DNA from: JAWLCA01 sp041687395
GTDB taxonomy: Bacteria; Pseudomonadota; Alphaproteobacteria; Rhodobacterales; Rhodobacteraceae
Assembly: GCA_041687395.1 (NCBI GenBank)
Contig: JAWLCA010000004.1
Span: 1 to 64,000, forward strand
Direction of reading: 5' to 3'
DNA: 64,000 bases
The first letter of the stretch is position 1, and each line of letters opens with the position of its first letter. Position numbers and translations under genes: made by a program. This document shows positions 45,814 to 55,475 of the stretch, piece by piece. The notes under the pieces were generated by a model. The model saw nothing but the letters and a program-made list of their open reading frames with translations, had not been told where the DNA came from and did not search any database.

Positions 45814-47307
45814 ATGCATTTCGGCAGGATCGCGGTCACGGCAGTCGCGCTGGCATTGGCCACGCCGGCCTTGGCCCAGTCCGGGGACGAGGTCGTCACC
45901 AAGCAGTACGAGGATGGCGGCGTCTACGAAGGCACCTTCCGCGATGGCCGCCAGCACGGCCAGGGCACCTACCGGCTGCCCAACGGCTACGAATACACCG
46001 GTGACTGGCAGGACGGCGAGATCACCGGCGCGGGCCGCGCGCGGTTCACCAACGGCGCGGTCTACGAGGGCGGCTTCCTGTCGGGCAACCCGCACGGGCA
46101 GGGCACGATGACCTTTGCCGATGGCGGCAGCTATACCGGCGACTGGGTCGAGGGGCAGATGACCGGCGAGGGCCGGATCGAATACGCCGACGGCACGGTG
46201 TATCAGGGCGGCTTCCTTGACGGACGCCCCCACGGCACCGGCCGGATGGAGGGGCCGGGGGGCTTCGTCTATCAGGGCGACTGGGTCTCCGGCGCCCAGA
46301 CCGGGCAGGCGGATATCACCTATCCCGACGGCGCGACCTACACGGGCGCGGTGGAGGACGGCCAGCGCCACGGAGAAGGGCGGATCGACCTGGCCGACGG
46401 CATGACCTACGAGGGAGAGTGGCAGGACGGCCAGATCACCGGCACCGGCGCGCTGACCACGCCCAACGGCGACGTCTACACCGGCCCGCTGGAGGCCGCG
46501 GTGCGCACCGGCGAGGGGCGGATCGACTATGCCAGCGGCGCGGTCTACGAGGGCGGCTTTCTGGCCGATCGCCGCCACGGGCAGGGGCGCTTCACCGATG
46601 CCGACGGCTACACATACGAAGGCGACTGGCTAAACGATCAGGCCCATGGGCAGGGCCGCGCGGAATGGCCCGACGGCTCGGTGTACCAGGGCGCCTTCGC
46701 CGAGGGCGCCGCACACGGCACCGGCACCATCACCTATCCCGACGGCGGCAGCTACGAGGGTGAGTGGCGCGGCGGCGTGATCGAGGGGCGGGGCATCGCC
46801 CGCTACGCCGACGGTACGGTTTATGACGGCAGCTTCGTCGCCGGCCGCTTCCACGGCCAGGGCCGGCTGACCCGCGCCGACGGCTTCAGCTACGATGGCG
46901 ACTGGCAGAACGGCCTGCGCCACGGCCAGGGCACCGCGGTCTATCCCGACGGGTCCGTCTACACCGGCGGCTTTGCCGAGGGTGAGCGCCACGGCCGGGG
47001 CCTGATCGAGATGGCGGGCGGCTTCACCTATGACGGCGACTGGGAGGCGGGCGAGATGCACGGGCAGGGCACCGCCACCTACCCCGGCGGCGACGTCTAC
47101 GAGGGCGCGTTCCAGAACGGCCAGCGCCATGGCCAGGGCACCCTGCGCTACGCCAGCGGCGAAGAGATCGACGGCACCTGGGAAGAGGGCGCACTGACCG
47201 TCCGCACCCCCACACCCGAGACCGAGGCTGAGGGTGAGGGTGAGGGTGTGGGTGAGACCGATCCCGAAGCAGCGCCCACCGAGGATGGCGAAGGGGCGGC
47301 CGACTGA
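45814..47307 (+). CDS. Exported MORN-repeat protein
   Basis: The 497-residue protein has a signal peptide (RIAVTAVALALATPALAQSG) and then about 19 consecutive 23-residue MORN repeats (YxGxW/F...G-x-G pattern; for example YEGGFLSGNPHGQGTMTFAD). It ends in an acidic tail encoded by a short GAGGGT-type repeat (about 47227-47255). MORN arrays form elongated beta-sheets and often act as scaffolds. An exported array of this size is likely periplasmic or on the surface. No enzyme domain is attached, so the role is open. It is divergent from nadE. Confidence 0.93.
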   Translation: MHFGRIAVTAVALALATPALAQSGDEVVTKQYEDGGVYEGTFRDGRQHGQGTYRLPNGYEYTGDWQDGEITGAGRARFTNGAVYEGGFLSGNPHGQGTMTFADGGSYTGDWVEGQMTGEGRIEYADGTVYQGGFLDGRPHGTGRMEGPGGFVYQGDWVSGAQTGQADITYPDGATYTGAVEDGQRHGEGRIDLADGMTYEGEWQDGQITGTGALTTPNGDVYTGPLEAAVRTGEGRIDYASGAVYEGGFLADRRHGQGRFTDADGYTYEGDWLNDQAHGQGRAEWPDGSVYQGAFAEGAAHGTGTITYPDGGSYEGEWRGGVIEGRGIARYADGTVYDGSFVAGRFHGQGRLTRADGFSYDGDWQNGLRHGQGTAVYPDGSVYTGGFAEGERHGRGLIEMAGGFTYDGDWEAGEMHGQGTATYPGGDVYEGAFQNGQRHGQGTLRYASGEEIDGTWEEGALTVRTPTPETEAEGEGEGVGETDPEAAPTEDGEGAAD

Positions 47308-47365
47308 CCCCCCTGTTACCCCGCGCCCGCCCTGACTATCTGTGGTCCATCACAGGGGGACAGGC

Positions 47366-48781
47366 GTGGTCATAGGCAGAGTGACGGATGCGATCGGCCG
47401 GCAGGTAGGGGCCGTGGGCGACGCCGTGTCCGAGGCCTTTTTCGAACCTGTCGTGCGCCTCGGCGTCACCGGCCTGTCGCGCGCGGGGAAGACCGTGTTC
47501 ATTACCTCGCTGGTCGCGAACCTGCTGGACCGGGGGCGGATGCCGGGCCTGTCGGCGGCGGCCACGGGCGCGATCCGCGCAGTCTGGCTGCAACCCCAGC
47601 CCGACCTGACGCTGCCGCGCTTCGACTACGAATCCCACATGGCGGCGCTGACCGGCGACACCCCGCGCTGGCCTGACTCCACCCGCGCCATCTCGGAACT
47701 GCGGCTGTCGTTCCGCGTCCAGCCCTCGGGCCTGTTGTCGGGCCTGTCGGGGCCGCGCACGGTGCATCTGGATATCGTGGACTATCCCGGCGAATGGCTG
47801 CTGGATCTGGCGCTCCTTGACCGCAGCTATGCCGACTGGTCGGCCGCCACGCTGGACCGTATCGCCACCCGCCCGCAGGCCACCGACTACCTTGCCCTGC
47901 TGACCGAGGTGGACGGCACCGCGAAACACGACGAAGCCACCGCTCGGCGGCTGGCAGACAGTTATACCGCCTACCTGACCGCCGCCCGCGCGGCCGGGTT
48001 TTCCGACTGCACGCCGGGCCGCTTCCTGCTACCCGGCGATCTGGCGGGCTCTCCGGTCCTCACCTTCGCGCCGCTGCCCCCCGGCCCCGCACCGCGCGGG
48101 TCGCTCGCCCGCGAAATGGCGCGGCGCTACGACGGCTACCGCGACCGCGTGGTGCGCCCCTTCTTCCGCGACCATTTCGCCCGCATCGACCGGCAGGTGG
48201 TGCTGGTCGATGTGCTGACGGCCATCCACGCCGGCCCCCAGGCGGTCGAGGACATGCGCCGCACGCTGTCGGAAATCCTCTCGGCCTTCCGGCCCGGGCG
48301 CAACGCCTGGCTCACGCAGCTTCTGCTCGGCCGTCGGGTCGAACGCATCCTGTTCGCCGCCACCCGCGCCGACCACCTGCACCAGTCGCAGCACGGCCGC
48401 CTGTCCGCGATCATCCGCGCGCTTCTGCGCGACGCCGCAGACCGCGCCGACTTTGCGGGGGCCAGGACCGAGGCACTGGCCATCGCCGCCTTGCGCGCCA
48501 CCACGGAAGAGACGCGCCCCCACGACGGCGGCACCCTCCATCTGGTCCGCGGTATCGTCGCCGACACCGGCCGGCAGGCGGCCTTCTATCCCGGCGAGTT
48601 GCCCGACGACCCCGCCCGCCTGCTCTCGCCCGCCCGCGAAGGGGCGGAAAGCTGGCTGGATGGCGACTACGGCGCGATGACCTTCGCGCCGCCGCGCCTG
48701 TCACTGAAACCCGGCGACGGCCCGCCGCACATCCGCCTGGACCGTGCCGCCGAATTCCTGTTCGGCGACCGGCTGCGATGA
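47366..48781 (+). CDS. ycjX: YcjX-family P-loop protein (DUF463)
   Basis: The 471-residue protein has a GTPase-like Walker A GLSRAGKT at 36-43 and DIVDYPGEWLLDLAL further on, as in YcjX. In enterobacteria ycjX and ycjF belong to the Psp membrane-stress regulon. GTG 47366 is preceded by CAGGGGGA and fits better than the longer frame. The next gene, ycjF-like, starts 13 bases after the stop, so the pair is co-transcribed. Confidence 0.92.
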   Translation: MVIGRVTDAIGRQVGAVGDAVSEAFFEPVVRLGVTGLSRAGKTVFITSLVANLLDRGRMPGLSAAATGAIRAVWLQPQPDLTLPRFDYESHMAALTGDTPRWPDSTRAISELRLSFRVQPSGLLSGLSGPRTVHLDIVDYPGEWLLDLALLDRSYADWSAATLDRIATRPQATDYLALLTEVDGTAKHDEATARRLADSYTAYLTAARAAGFSDCTPGRFLLPGDLAGSPVLTFAPLPPGPAPRGSLAREMARRYDGYRDRVVRPFFRDHFARIDRQVVLVDVLTAIHAGPQAVEDMRRTLSEILSAFRPGRNAWLTQLLLGRRVERILFAATRADHLHQSQHGRLSAIIRALLRDAADRADFAGARTEALAIAALRATTEETRPHDGGTLHLVRGIVADTGRQAAFYPGELPDDPARLLSPAREGAESWLDGDYGAMTFAPPRLSLKPGDGPPHIRLDRAAEFLFGDRLR

Positions 48782-48794
48782 GGGAGCGACCGAC

Positions 48795-49790
48795 ATGACC
48801 CAACGCCCGCGCGGCCCGGTGATCTTCGACCTTGAGGGCGAGGCCCCGAACCCGGCAGAGGCCCCTCCGGTCCTCGACACGCCCGAGGGTGGCCCGGCCG
48901 CTATGCAGACGGCGGCGCTTCTGGCGTCCCGCCCCCGCTCGCGTCTGGGGCGGCTGTTCTGGACCGCGCTCCTGTCACTGCTGGGGCTGATCCTGTCGCT
49001 CGCCGCGTGGGACTTCGTCACCGGGCTTCTGTCGCGCAACGAAGCCCTTGGCTGGATCGCCTTTGCGCTGACCGCGGCCGTTGTGCTGACGGCCCTTGCG
49101 CTGGCGGCGCGCGAGGCTGCGGGCTTCGCCCGGCTCAAACGCCTTGACCAGTTGCGCGCGGGGGCCGACGCCGCGCTGGCCGACCGCGACATCAAGCGCG
49201 CGCACGCCACGCTGGACGGTCTGGTCGCGCTCTATTCCGACCGCCCCGATCTGGCTTGGGCGCGCTCACGTCTGGCCGAGCGGCGGGGCGAGATCATGGA
49301 CGCCGATACCCTGCTGGCCTTGGCCGAGGCCGACCTGATGGCCCCCCTCGACCAGGCCGCCCGGCGCGAGGTCGAGGCGGCCGCCCGCCAGGTCGCCGCC
49401 GTCACCGCGCTGGTGCCGCTGGCGCTGGCCGATGTCGCCGCGGCGCTGTTGTCGAACATGCGCATGATCCGCCGGATTGCCGAGATCTACGGCGGCCGTG
49501 CGGGCACCCTGGGCGCGTGGCGGCTGACCCGGTCGGTGCTGACCCATCTGGTTGCGACCGGCGCGGTCGCGGTGGGCGACGACATGATCTCGTCCTTCGC
49601 GGGGGGCGGGATTCTCTCCAAGGTCTCGCGCCGGTTCGGTGAGGGCGTGGTGAACGGCGCGCTGACCGCCCGCGTCGGCGTGGCCGCGATCGAGGTCTGC
49701 CGCCCGCTGCCCTTCCGCACCCTGCCCCGCCCACGCGTGACGAACCTGATGAGCCGCGCCCTGACCGGGCTTTTCCCGGGGACGGGCTGA
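48795..49790 (+). CDS. ycjF: YcjF-type inner-membrane protein (DUF697/TIGR01620)
   Basis: The 331-residue protein has two adjacent hydrophobic segments (about 60-105: RLFWTALLSLLGLILSLAAW and NEALGWIAFALTAAVVLTAL) and a C-terminal DUF697 region with RAGTLGAWRLTRSVLTHLVA and GGGILSKVSRRFGEGVVNGA. It is the usual partner of YcjX. The start ATG 48795 has GGGAGCGAC upstream. It probably works with YcjX at the inner membrane under envelope stress (family knowledge). Confidence 0.9.
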   Translation: MTQRPRGPVIFDLEGEAPNPAEAPPVLDTPEGGPAAMQTAALLASRPRSRLGRLFWTALLSLLGLILSLAAWDFVTGLLSRNEALGWIAFALTAAVVLTALALAAREAAGFARLKRLDQLRAGADAALADRDIKRAHATLDGLVALYSDRPDLAWARSRLAERRGEIMDADTLLALAEADLMAPLDQAARREVEAAARQVAAVTALVPLALADVAAALLSNMRMIRRIAEIYGGRAGTLGAWRLTRSVLTHLVATGAVAVGDDMISSFAGGGILSKVSRRFGEGVVNGALTARVGVAAIEVCRPLPFRTLPRPRVTNLMSRALTGLFPGTG

Positions 49791-49840
49791 GCATCCGGAG
49801 GCGTCGGAAAGCCTGCGCAACGGTTGATATACGGTTAACA

Positions 49841-49864
49841 GAAATCATGAAAGTTCATGATTTC
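49841..49864. promoter_or_regulatory. 24-base palindrome upstream of ileS
   Basis: Two perfect 11-base arms (GAAATCATGAA and its complement) are separated by AG. The site follows a TTGATATACGGTTAAC stretch that may contain promoter elements and lies about 190 bases before ileS. It looks like an operator for a dimeric regulator. Confidence 0.55.
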
Positions 49865-50054
49865 AGTGACTTGCGATTCCGTGCACGCGTGCACACCCCT
49901 TGCTCAGCCCCCCTCTGGACCGTCCCTCGCCCCCGTCCTATAAGCCGCCCATGACCCGGAATCCCGCCATCGGCCAGCGAATTACCCGCCCGGCGCTCTG
50001 ACCGACCAGAGCCGCCGGGACCTGCCTGACCGAAATTCCCCAAGGATCGCCCCG

Positions 50055-53024
50055 ATGAGCACCGAGACGACGACCGAGACACCCGATTACCGCGACACCG
50101 TCTTCCTGCCGAAAACCGACTTCCCGATGCGCGCAGGCCTGCCCGCCCGCGAACCCGCCTGGCTGGCCCGGTGGGAGGAAATCGGCGTCTACGACCGCCT
50201 GCGCGAGAAAAAGGACCGCCCGCCCTTCATCCTCCACGACGGCCCCCCCTACGCCAACGGCCACCTCCACATCGGCCACGCGCTGAACAAGATCCTGAAG
50301 GACATGGTAGTCCGCTCCCAGCAGATGATGGGCTTTGATGCCCGCTACGTCCCCGGCTGGGACTGCCACGGCCTGCCCATCGAATGGAAAATCGAGGAAC
50401 AGTACCGCGCCAAGGGCCTGGACAAGGACAAGGTCGACATCGTCGATTTCCGCCAGGAATGCCGCCGCTTCGCCGAAGGCTGGATCGACATCCAGCGCGA
50501 GGAATTCAAGCGCCTCGGCGTCACCGGCAAGTGGGACGACCCCTACCTGACCATGGACTACCACGCCGAGGCGGTGATCGCGGCCGAGTTCATGACCTTC
50601 CTGATGAACGGCACCCTCTACCAGGGTTCCAAGCCCGTGATGTGGTCGCCGGTGGAAAAGACCGCCCTCGCCGAGGCCGAAGTGGAATACCACGACCACC
50701 AGAGCCACACGATCTGGGTCCGCTTCCCCGTCGTGGCCGGTGGCAGTGCCCCGATGCCGCTGGACGAGGTCAGCGATTTCGACGGCGCCAACCAGGCGAT
50801 CCTGGCCGGGCAGTTGCAGGACGCGTCCATCGTGATCTGGACCACCACGCCCTGGACCATCCCGCAGAACCGCGCCGTCGCCTTCAACCCCGAGATCGCC
50901 TACGGCCTTTACGAGATCGGCGCCGTGGAAGAGCATTCCCCGGCCAAGCCCGGCGAAAAGATCGTCATCGCCGACAATCTGGCCGACGAGATCTTCAAGG
51001 CCGGCCGTATCGATGCCTTCAACCGCGTCCGCGACGTCAGCGCCGAGGAGCTTGCATCCCTCACCCTGTCGCACCCGTTCCGGGGCGTCGACGGCACAAA
51101 CGGCGAATGGGACTACGACGTGCCGCTTCTGCCCGGCGAGCATGTGACGGATGAGGCCGGCACCGGCTTTGTCCACACCGCCCCCAGCCACGGCGACGAC
51201 GACTATCAGTTGGGCCTGAAGTTCGGCCTGCCGATGACCCACAATGTGCTGGAGGATGGCAGCTTCCGCGCCGACCTGCCGCTGTTCGGCGGCCAGCACA
51301 TCCTGACGGCCGAGGGCAAGGAAGGCCCCGCCAATGTCAGTGTCATCAAGCAACTGGCCTGGGCCGGCGCGCTGTTCGCCAAAGGCAAGCTGAAACACTC
51401 CTACCCCCATTCCTGGCGCTCCAAGGCCCCGCTGATCTACCGCAACACCCCGCAATGGTTCGTCGCCATCGACCGCAAGCTGGACGACGGCATGGGTGAG
51501 TACGGTGACACGATCCGCGACCGCGCGCTGACCTCGATCGACACGCTGGTGCAATGGACCCCGCCAACGGGCCGCAACCGGCTGCATTCGATGATCGCCG
51601 CCCGCCCGGACTGGGTGCTGAGCCGCCAGCGCGCCTGGGGCGTGCCGCTGACCTGCTTCACCCGCCGCGGCGCGATGGCCACCGAACCCGATTTCCTGCT
51701 GCGCGACGGGCAGGTGAACGCCCGCATCGTGGACGCGTTCGAGGCCGAGGGCGCCGATGTCTGGTACAAGCCCGGCTTCAAGGAGCGGGTGCTGGAAGGG
51801 CTGCACGACCCCGACGCCTACGATCAGGTGTTCGATATCCTGGACGTGTGGTTCGATTCCGGCTCCACCCACGCCTTCGTTCTGCGCGACCGCAAGGACG
51901 GGGCAAAGGACGGCATCGCGGATCTGTATCTGGAAGGCACCGACCAGCATCGCGGCTGGTTCCATTCGTCCATGCTGCAGGCCTGCGGGACAAAGGGTCG
52001 CGCGCCCTATCGCGGGGTGCTGACCCACGGCTTCACGCTGGACGAGAAGGGCATGAAGATGTCCAAATCGCTCGGCAACACCGTCGCCCCGCAAGAGGTG
52101 ATCGAAGAATACGGCGCCGACATCCTGCGGCTTTGGGTGGCGCAGGCGGACTACACGGTGGACCTGCGCATCGGGAGGGAGATCCTGAAGGGCACCGCCG
52201 ACAGCTATCGGCGGCTGCGCAACACCTTGCGCTTCATCCTCGGCAACCTCGATAATTGGTCGGCAGAGGAGGCCGTGGCGCCGTCCGACATGCCGGAACT
52301 GGAACGCTGGGTGCTGCACCGGTTGGCGGAACTGGATACCCAGGTGCGCAAGGGCTACGCCGCCTACGACTTCCAGGGCGTGTTCCAGAAGCTCTTCAAC
52401 TTCGCCACCGGAGATCTGTCGTCCTTCTACTTCGACGTGCGCAAGGACGCGCTCTACTGTGACGCCGCCGACAGCCCCCGGCGCCGCGCCGCGCGCACCG
52501 TCCTGGACATCCTGTTCCACCGGCTGACGACCTGGCTGGCCCCGATCCTGGTCTTCACGATGGAGGATGTGTGGCTCTCGCGCTTCCCCGACAGCGACGG
52601 CTCGGTGCATCTGGGGGATTTCCCCGACACCCCCGCCGACTGGCTGGACGAGCCGCTAGCCGCGAAATGGGCCGGCGTGCGCCAGACCCGCCGCGTCGTC
52701 ACCGCCGCGCTTGAGGTGCAGCGCACCGCCAAGATCATCGGTGCCAGCCTGGAGGCCGCGCCGGTGGTCCATGTGCGCGACGCCGACGTGCTGAAGGCAC
52801 TGAAGACGGTGAACTTCGCCGATGCCTGCATCACTTCGGACATCGTTCTGACCGGCGATCCGATCCCGCCCAGCGCCTTCCGCCTGCCCGAGGTCGAAGG
52901 TGTCGGTGTGGTGTTCGAAACCGCCGAGGGCGAAAAATGCCAGCGCTGCTGGAAGATCCTGCCCGAGGTGGGCACCCATGCCCATCCGGGCACCTGCAAG
53001 CGCTGCAGCGACGCTCTGGGCTGA
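50055..53024 (+). CDS. ileS: Isoleucyl-tRNA synthetase
   Basis: The 989-residue class I synthetase has HIGH at 72-75 (NGHLHIGHALNK), the editing CP1 domain in between, KMSKS at 668-672 and a C-terminal zinc finger (CQRCWKILPE, then CKRCSDALG). It charges tRNA-Ile with isoleucine and edits valine. The length is usual for bacteria that keep the C-terminal zinc module. The gene is followed by a G-C-rich hairpin. Confidence 0.97.
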   Translation: MSTETTTETPDYRDTVFLPKTDFPMRAGLPAREPAWLARWEEIGVYDRLREKKDRPPFILHDGPPYANGHLHIGHALNKILKDMVVRSQQMMGFDARYVPGWDCHGLPIEWKIEEQYRAKGLDKDKVDIVDFRQECRRFAEGWIDIQREEFKRLGVTGKWDDPYLTMDYHAEAVIAAEFMTFLMNGTLYQGSKPVMWSPVEKTALAEAEVEYHDHQSHTIWVRFPVVAGGSAPMPLDEVSDFDGANQAILAGQLQDASIVIWTTTPWTIPQNRAVAFNPEIAYGLYEIGAVEEHSPAKPGEKIVIADNLADEIFKAGRIDAFNRVRDVSAEELASLTLSHPFRGVDGTNGEWDYDVPLLPGEHVTDEAGTGFVHTAPSHGDDDYQLGLKFGLPMTHNVLEDGSFRADLPLFGGQHILTAEGKEGPANVSVIKQLAWAGALFAKGKLKHSYPHSWRSKAPLIYRNTPQWFVAIDRKLDDGMGEYGDTIRDRALTSIDTLVQWTPPTGRNRLHSMIAARPDWVLSRQRAWGVPLTCFTRRGAMATEPDFLLRDGQVNARIVDAFEAEGADVWYKPGFKERVLEGLHDPDAYDQVFDILDVWFDSGSTHAFVLRDRKDGAKDGIADLYLEGTDQHRGWFHSSMLQACGTKGRAPYRGVLTHGFTLDEKGMKMSKSLGNTVAPQEVIEEYGADILRLWVAQADYTVDLRIGREILKGTADSYRRLRNTLRFILGNLDNWSAEEAVAPSDMPELERWVLHRLAELDTQVRKGYAAYDFQGVFQKLFNFATGDLSSFYFDVRKDALYCDAADSPRRRAARTVLDILFHRLTTWLAPILVFTMEDVWLSRFPDSDGSVHLGDFPDTPADWLDEPLAAKWAGVRQTRRVVTAALEVQRTAKIIGASLEAAPVVHVRDADVLKALKTVNFADACITSDIVLTGDPIPPSAFRLPEVEGVGVVFETAEGEKCQRCWKILPEVGTHAHPGTCKRCSDALG

Positions 53025-53053
53025 CAAGGCGCAAGTGTTCAGCGATTCAGTGC

Positions 53054-53080
53054 CGCAATCCCTTCAGAAGGGGTTGCGGC
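53054..53080 (+). terminator. Stem-loop after ileS
   Basis: CCGCAATCCC pairs with GGGGTTGCGG (one T-G pair) around a short loop about 30 bases after the ileS stop. The T-run behind it is weak. Confidence 0.6.
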
Positions 53081-53104
53081 CACTCATATTCTGTCTTATC
53101 TATC

Positions 53105-53119
53105 TGTTATAAGATAACA
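53105..53119. promoter_or_regulatory. Operator-like palindrome before the DUF2798 gene
   Basis: TGTTAT-AAG-ATAACA is a perfect dyad ending 11 bases before the start codon and touching the ribosome-binding site (GAGG). A repressor bound here would block transcription or translation of the small gene. No regulator gene is adjacent. Confidence 0.55.
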
Positions 53120-53130
53120 TGAGGTAGAAG

Positions 53131-53346
53131 ATGCTGAAACTTCGGGTGCTCACCGGAGTCATCATGGGAACGTTGATGTCGTTCATCATGTCCGGCTTCA
53201 TTACGGTCGTGAACACCGGCATTGACGCCGCCTTTCCGCAGCGCTGGATCACTGCATGGCTGGTTGCCTGGGTGATTGCCGTACCGCTTGCGACCATCGT
53301 CGGGCCGATGGCGCGAAGAACGGCGGAGCGGTTGGCGGGCCACTGA
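53131..53346 (+). CDS. DUF2798 small membrane protein
   Basis: A 71-residue protein of two hydrophobic helices (VLTGVIMGTLMSFIMSGFIT and ITAWLVAWVIAVPLATIVGP), the full DUF2798 pattern. Its function is unknown; family members often sit next to a regulator and respond to stress. A perfect palindrome overlaps its leader. The gene is convergent with bztD, 15 bases from its stop. Confidence 0.9.
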   Translation: MLKLRVLTGVIMGTLMSFIMSGFITVVNTGIDAAFPQRWITAWLVAWVIAVPLATIVGPMARRTAERLAGH

Positions 53347-53361
53347 CCGCCAACCCATGCG

Positions 53362-54165
53362 TCAGTGCCCGAGGATCTGGCTGAGGAACAGCTTGGTGCG
53401 GTCCGACTTCGGGCGCAGGAAGAACTCTTCGGGCTCGTTCTGCTCAACGATCTGGCCCTGATCCATGAAGATCACCCGGTTCGCCACCTGACGGGCAAAT
53501 CCCATCTCGTGCGTCACGCAGATCATCGTCATCCCCTCTTCCGCCAGGCTGATCATGGTGTCGAGAACCTCCTTGATCATCTCGGGGTCGAGGGCCGACG
53601 TGGGCTCATCGAACAGCATGATCCGGGGCTTCATGCACAGCGACCGCGCGATGGCCACGCGCTGCTGCTGGCCGCCGGACAGCTGGCCGGGGTATTTCAG
53701 CGCCTGCTCGGGGATCTTCACCTTTTCGAGGAAATGCATCGCGATCTCCTCGGCCTCCCTCTTCGGGGTCTTGCGCACCCAGATCGGCGCGAGGGTGCAG
53801 TTTTCAAGAATCGTAAGGTGCGGGAACAGGTTGAAGTGCTGGAACACCATCCCGACCTCTGAGCGCACCTTGTCGATGTTCTTAAGGTCGTTGGTCAGTT
53901 CGGTACCGTCCACCACGATCTTGCCCGACTGGTGCTCTTCCAGCCGGTTGATGCAGCGGATCAGCGTTGACTTGCCTGACCCCGAGGGGCCGCAGACCAC
54001 GATCCGCTCGCCCCTCATCACCGTCATGTCGATATCACGCAGCACGTGAAAGCTGCCGTACCACTTGTTCATGTTGGTGATCTGGATCGCGATCTCGTCG
54101 GTAACCTGCATCGCCGCGCGGTTGATCTCGCGGTCAATGGTCAGGTCGTGGAGCTGCTCGGCCAT
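53362..54165 (-). CDS. bztD: General L-amino acid ABC transporter ATP-binding protein
   Basis: The 267-residue ATPase shows Walker A GPSGSGKST at 59-67, Q-loop MVFQHFNLFPHLT, signature LSGGQQQRVAIARSL, Walker B IMLFDEPTSALDPE and H-loop VTHEMGFAR: the polar amino acid type. A start at ATQ-region ATG (residue 19) is possible. It is the last gene of bztABCD, 10 bases behind bztC. The system imports glutamate, glutamine, aspartate and asparagine in Rhodobacter, and a broad range in rhizobia (aapJQMP). Confidence 0.95.
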   Translation of the reverse strand: MAEQLHDLTIDREINRAAMQVTDEIAIQITNMNKWYGSFHVLRDIDMTVMRGERIVVCGPSGSGKSTLIRCINRLEEHQSGKIVVDGTELTNDLKNIDKVRSEVGMVFQHFNLFPHLTILENCTLAPIWVRKTPKREAEEIAMHFLEKVKIPEQALKYPGQLSGGQQQRVAIARSLCMKPRIMLFDEPTSALDPEMIKEVLDTMISLAEEGMTMICVTHEMGFARQVANRVIFMDQGQIVEQNEPEEFFLRPKSDRTKLFLSQILGH

Positions 54166-54175
54166 GGACGTCTCC

Positions 54176-55474
54176 TTACCTATGGTCCGTCTTCAGCTTG
54201 CGCTCCAGATACATGGAATAGCGCGAGATGCTGAAGCAGAAGATGAAGAACAGCGCACCGATGAAGATGAACAGCTCCCAGTAGATGCCATTCCAGTTGG
54301 TGTCGGCGCGGATGGCGTTCGACAGGCCGATTGGGTCCAGAAGTCCGATGAAGACCACAAGCGTGGTGTCCTTGAACAACCCGATGAATGTGTTGACGAT
54401 ACCGGGGATGGAAATCTTCAGCGCCTGCGGCAGGATGATCAGGCGCATCGATTTCCAGTAGTCCAGACCCAGCGAATCCGCCGCCTCGTACTGCCCCTTG
54501 GGTAGCGCGGCCAGCCCGCCCCGGATCACCTCGGCCATGTAGGCCGAAGCGAACAGCGTCACCATGATGACCACCCGCAAGATCAGATCGAAGTTGGTTC
54601 CGGGCGGCAGGAAATAATTCAGAAGCAGCGACGCGGTGAACAGAAGCGTGATCAGCGGAACGCCGCGAATGAACTCGATGAACCCGACGCAGACCGTCTT
54701 GATCAGGAACATGTCCGACTTGCGGCCCAGCGCCAGCAGGATGCCCATCGGCAGCGACAGCGAAATGCCGGTAACACCGATGATGATCGACAGCATGAAG
54801 CCGCCGAAATCGCGGCTGCGCACTTCCTCGATCGACAACGGGATCGCGTCCTGCATGAGCCCGGCCACCGGCCCGGAGAAGGTCAGCCACCAGATCAGCG
54901 GTGCAACGCCCGCGCCGATCACGCCAAGGATCGAGGATACCGGCTGCAGCACGCGATAGGCGACATAGCCGACCGCCAGACCGGCGAGCGCCGTCACCGG
55001 CCCCCAGATCGACCCGCCCCACAGCAGCCAATAGGCCAGCGCCGGATAGATCACGCTGAACCACAGCATCTTGCGCGGCAATTCCGTGAACAGGACCGGC
55101 GCAAGGGAGACGAACATCAGCAGCAGCGTCAGATTGGGCCGCCAGTACAGATGGCCCGGGTAGAAGCCGTACAACAGCTGGTGCCAGCGATCCCTGATCA
55201 CCGCGAAGCAGGCGCCGTCGGTCCCGGCCAGAATCTCGCGGCATTCCGCCAGACTGCCGGCGTTCCAGACAGTGTTCGCGAACCACGGGCCGACATGCGA
55301 CAGCACCCAGAAGACGAAATACAACGAAAGCACCGTCAGGATGCTGTTCAACCAGCCCGAGAACAGATTCTCGCGCATCCACTTGATCGCCCCGGTCTCG
55401 GTCAGCGGCGGGGCCTTTTGCGGCAGCATGGTGTCGCGGACAAAGGCGACGGTCTGGGCGTGGGTATCGCTCAT
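54176..55474 (-). CDS. bztC: General L-amino acid ABC transporter permease
   Basis: The 432-residue inner-membrane protein is much longer than ordinary His/Glu permeases because of an extra N-terminal half with several helices and a periplasmic loop, as in BztC/AapM. The permease core is at the C-terminus, with VIRGGLAALPKGQYEAADSL, the EAA loop, and ALKISIPGIVNTFIGLFKDT. It starts two bases upstream of the bztB stop region and lies 10 bases before bztD. Confidence 0.94.
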   Translation of the reverse strand: MSDTHAQTVAFVRDTMLPQKAPPLTETGAIKWMRENLFSGWLNSILTVLSLYFVFWVLSHVGPWFANTVWNAGSLAECREILAGTDGACFAVIRDRWHQLLYGFYPGHLYWRPNLTLLLMFVSLAPVLFTELPRKMLWFSVIYPALAYWLLWGGSIWGPVTALAGLAVGYVAYRVLQPVSSILGVIGAGVAPLIWWLTFSGPVAGLMQDAIPLSIEEVRSRDFGGFMLSIIIGVTGISLSLPMGILLALGRKSDMFLIKTVCVGFIEFIRGVPLITLLFTASLLLNYFLPPGTNFDLILRVVIMVTLFASAYMAEVIRGGLAALPKGQYEAADSLGLDYWKSMRLIILPQALKISIPGIVNTFIGLFKDTTLVVFIGLLDPIGLSNAIRADTNWNGIYWELFIFIGALFFIFCFSISRYSMYLERKLKTDHR

Positions 55475-55475
55475 C

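Noticed and set aside
47227..47255. GAGGGT repeats as a microsatellite phase switch
   Set aside because: The repeats keep the frame (six-base units coding acidic residues and glycine), so length change alters only tail length; no sign of on/off switching.
49938..52610. 890-codon open frame on the minus strand opposite ileS
   Set aside because: It mirrors ileS codon by codon in a GC-rich genome, has no family features and lacks a start signal; ileS has all synthetase motifs.
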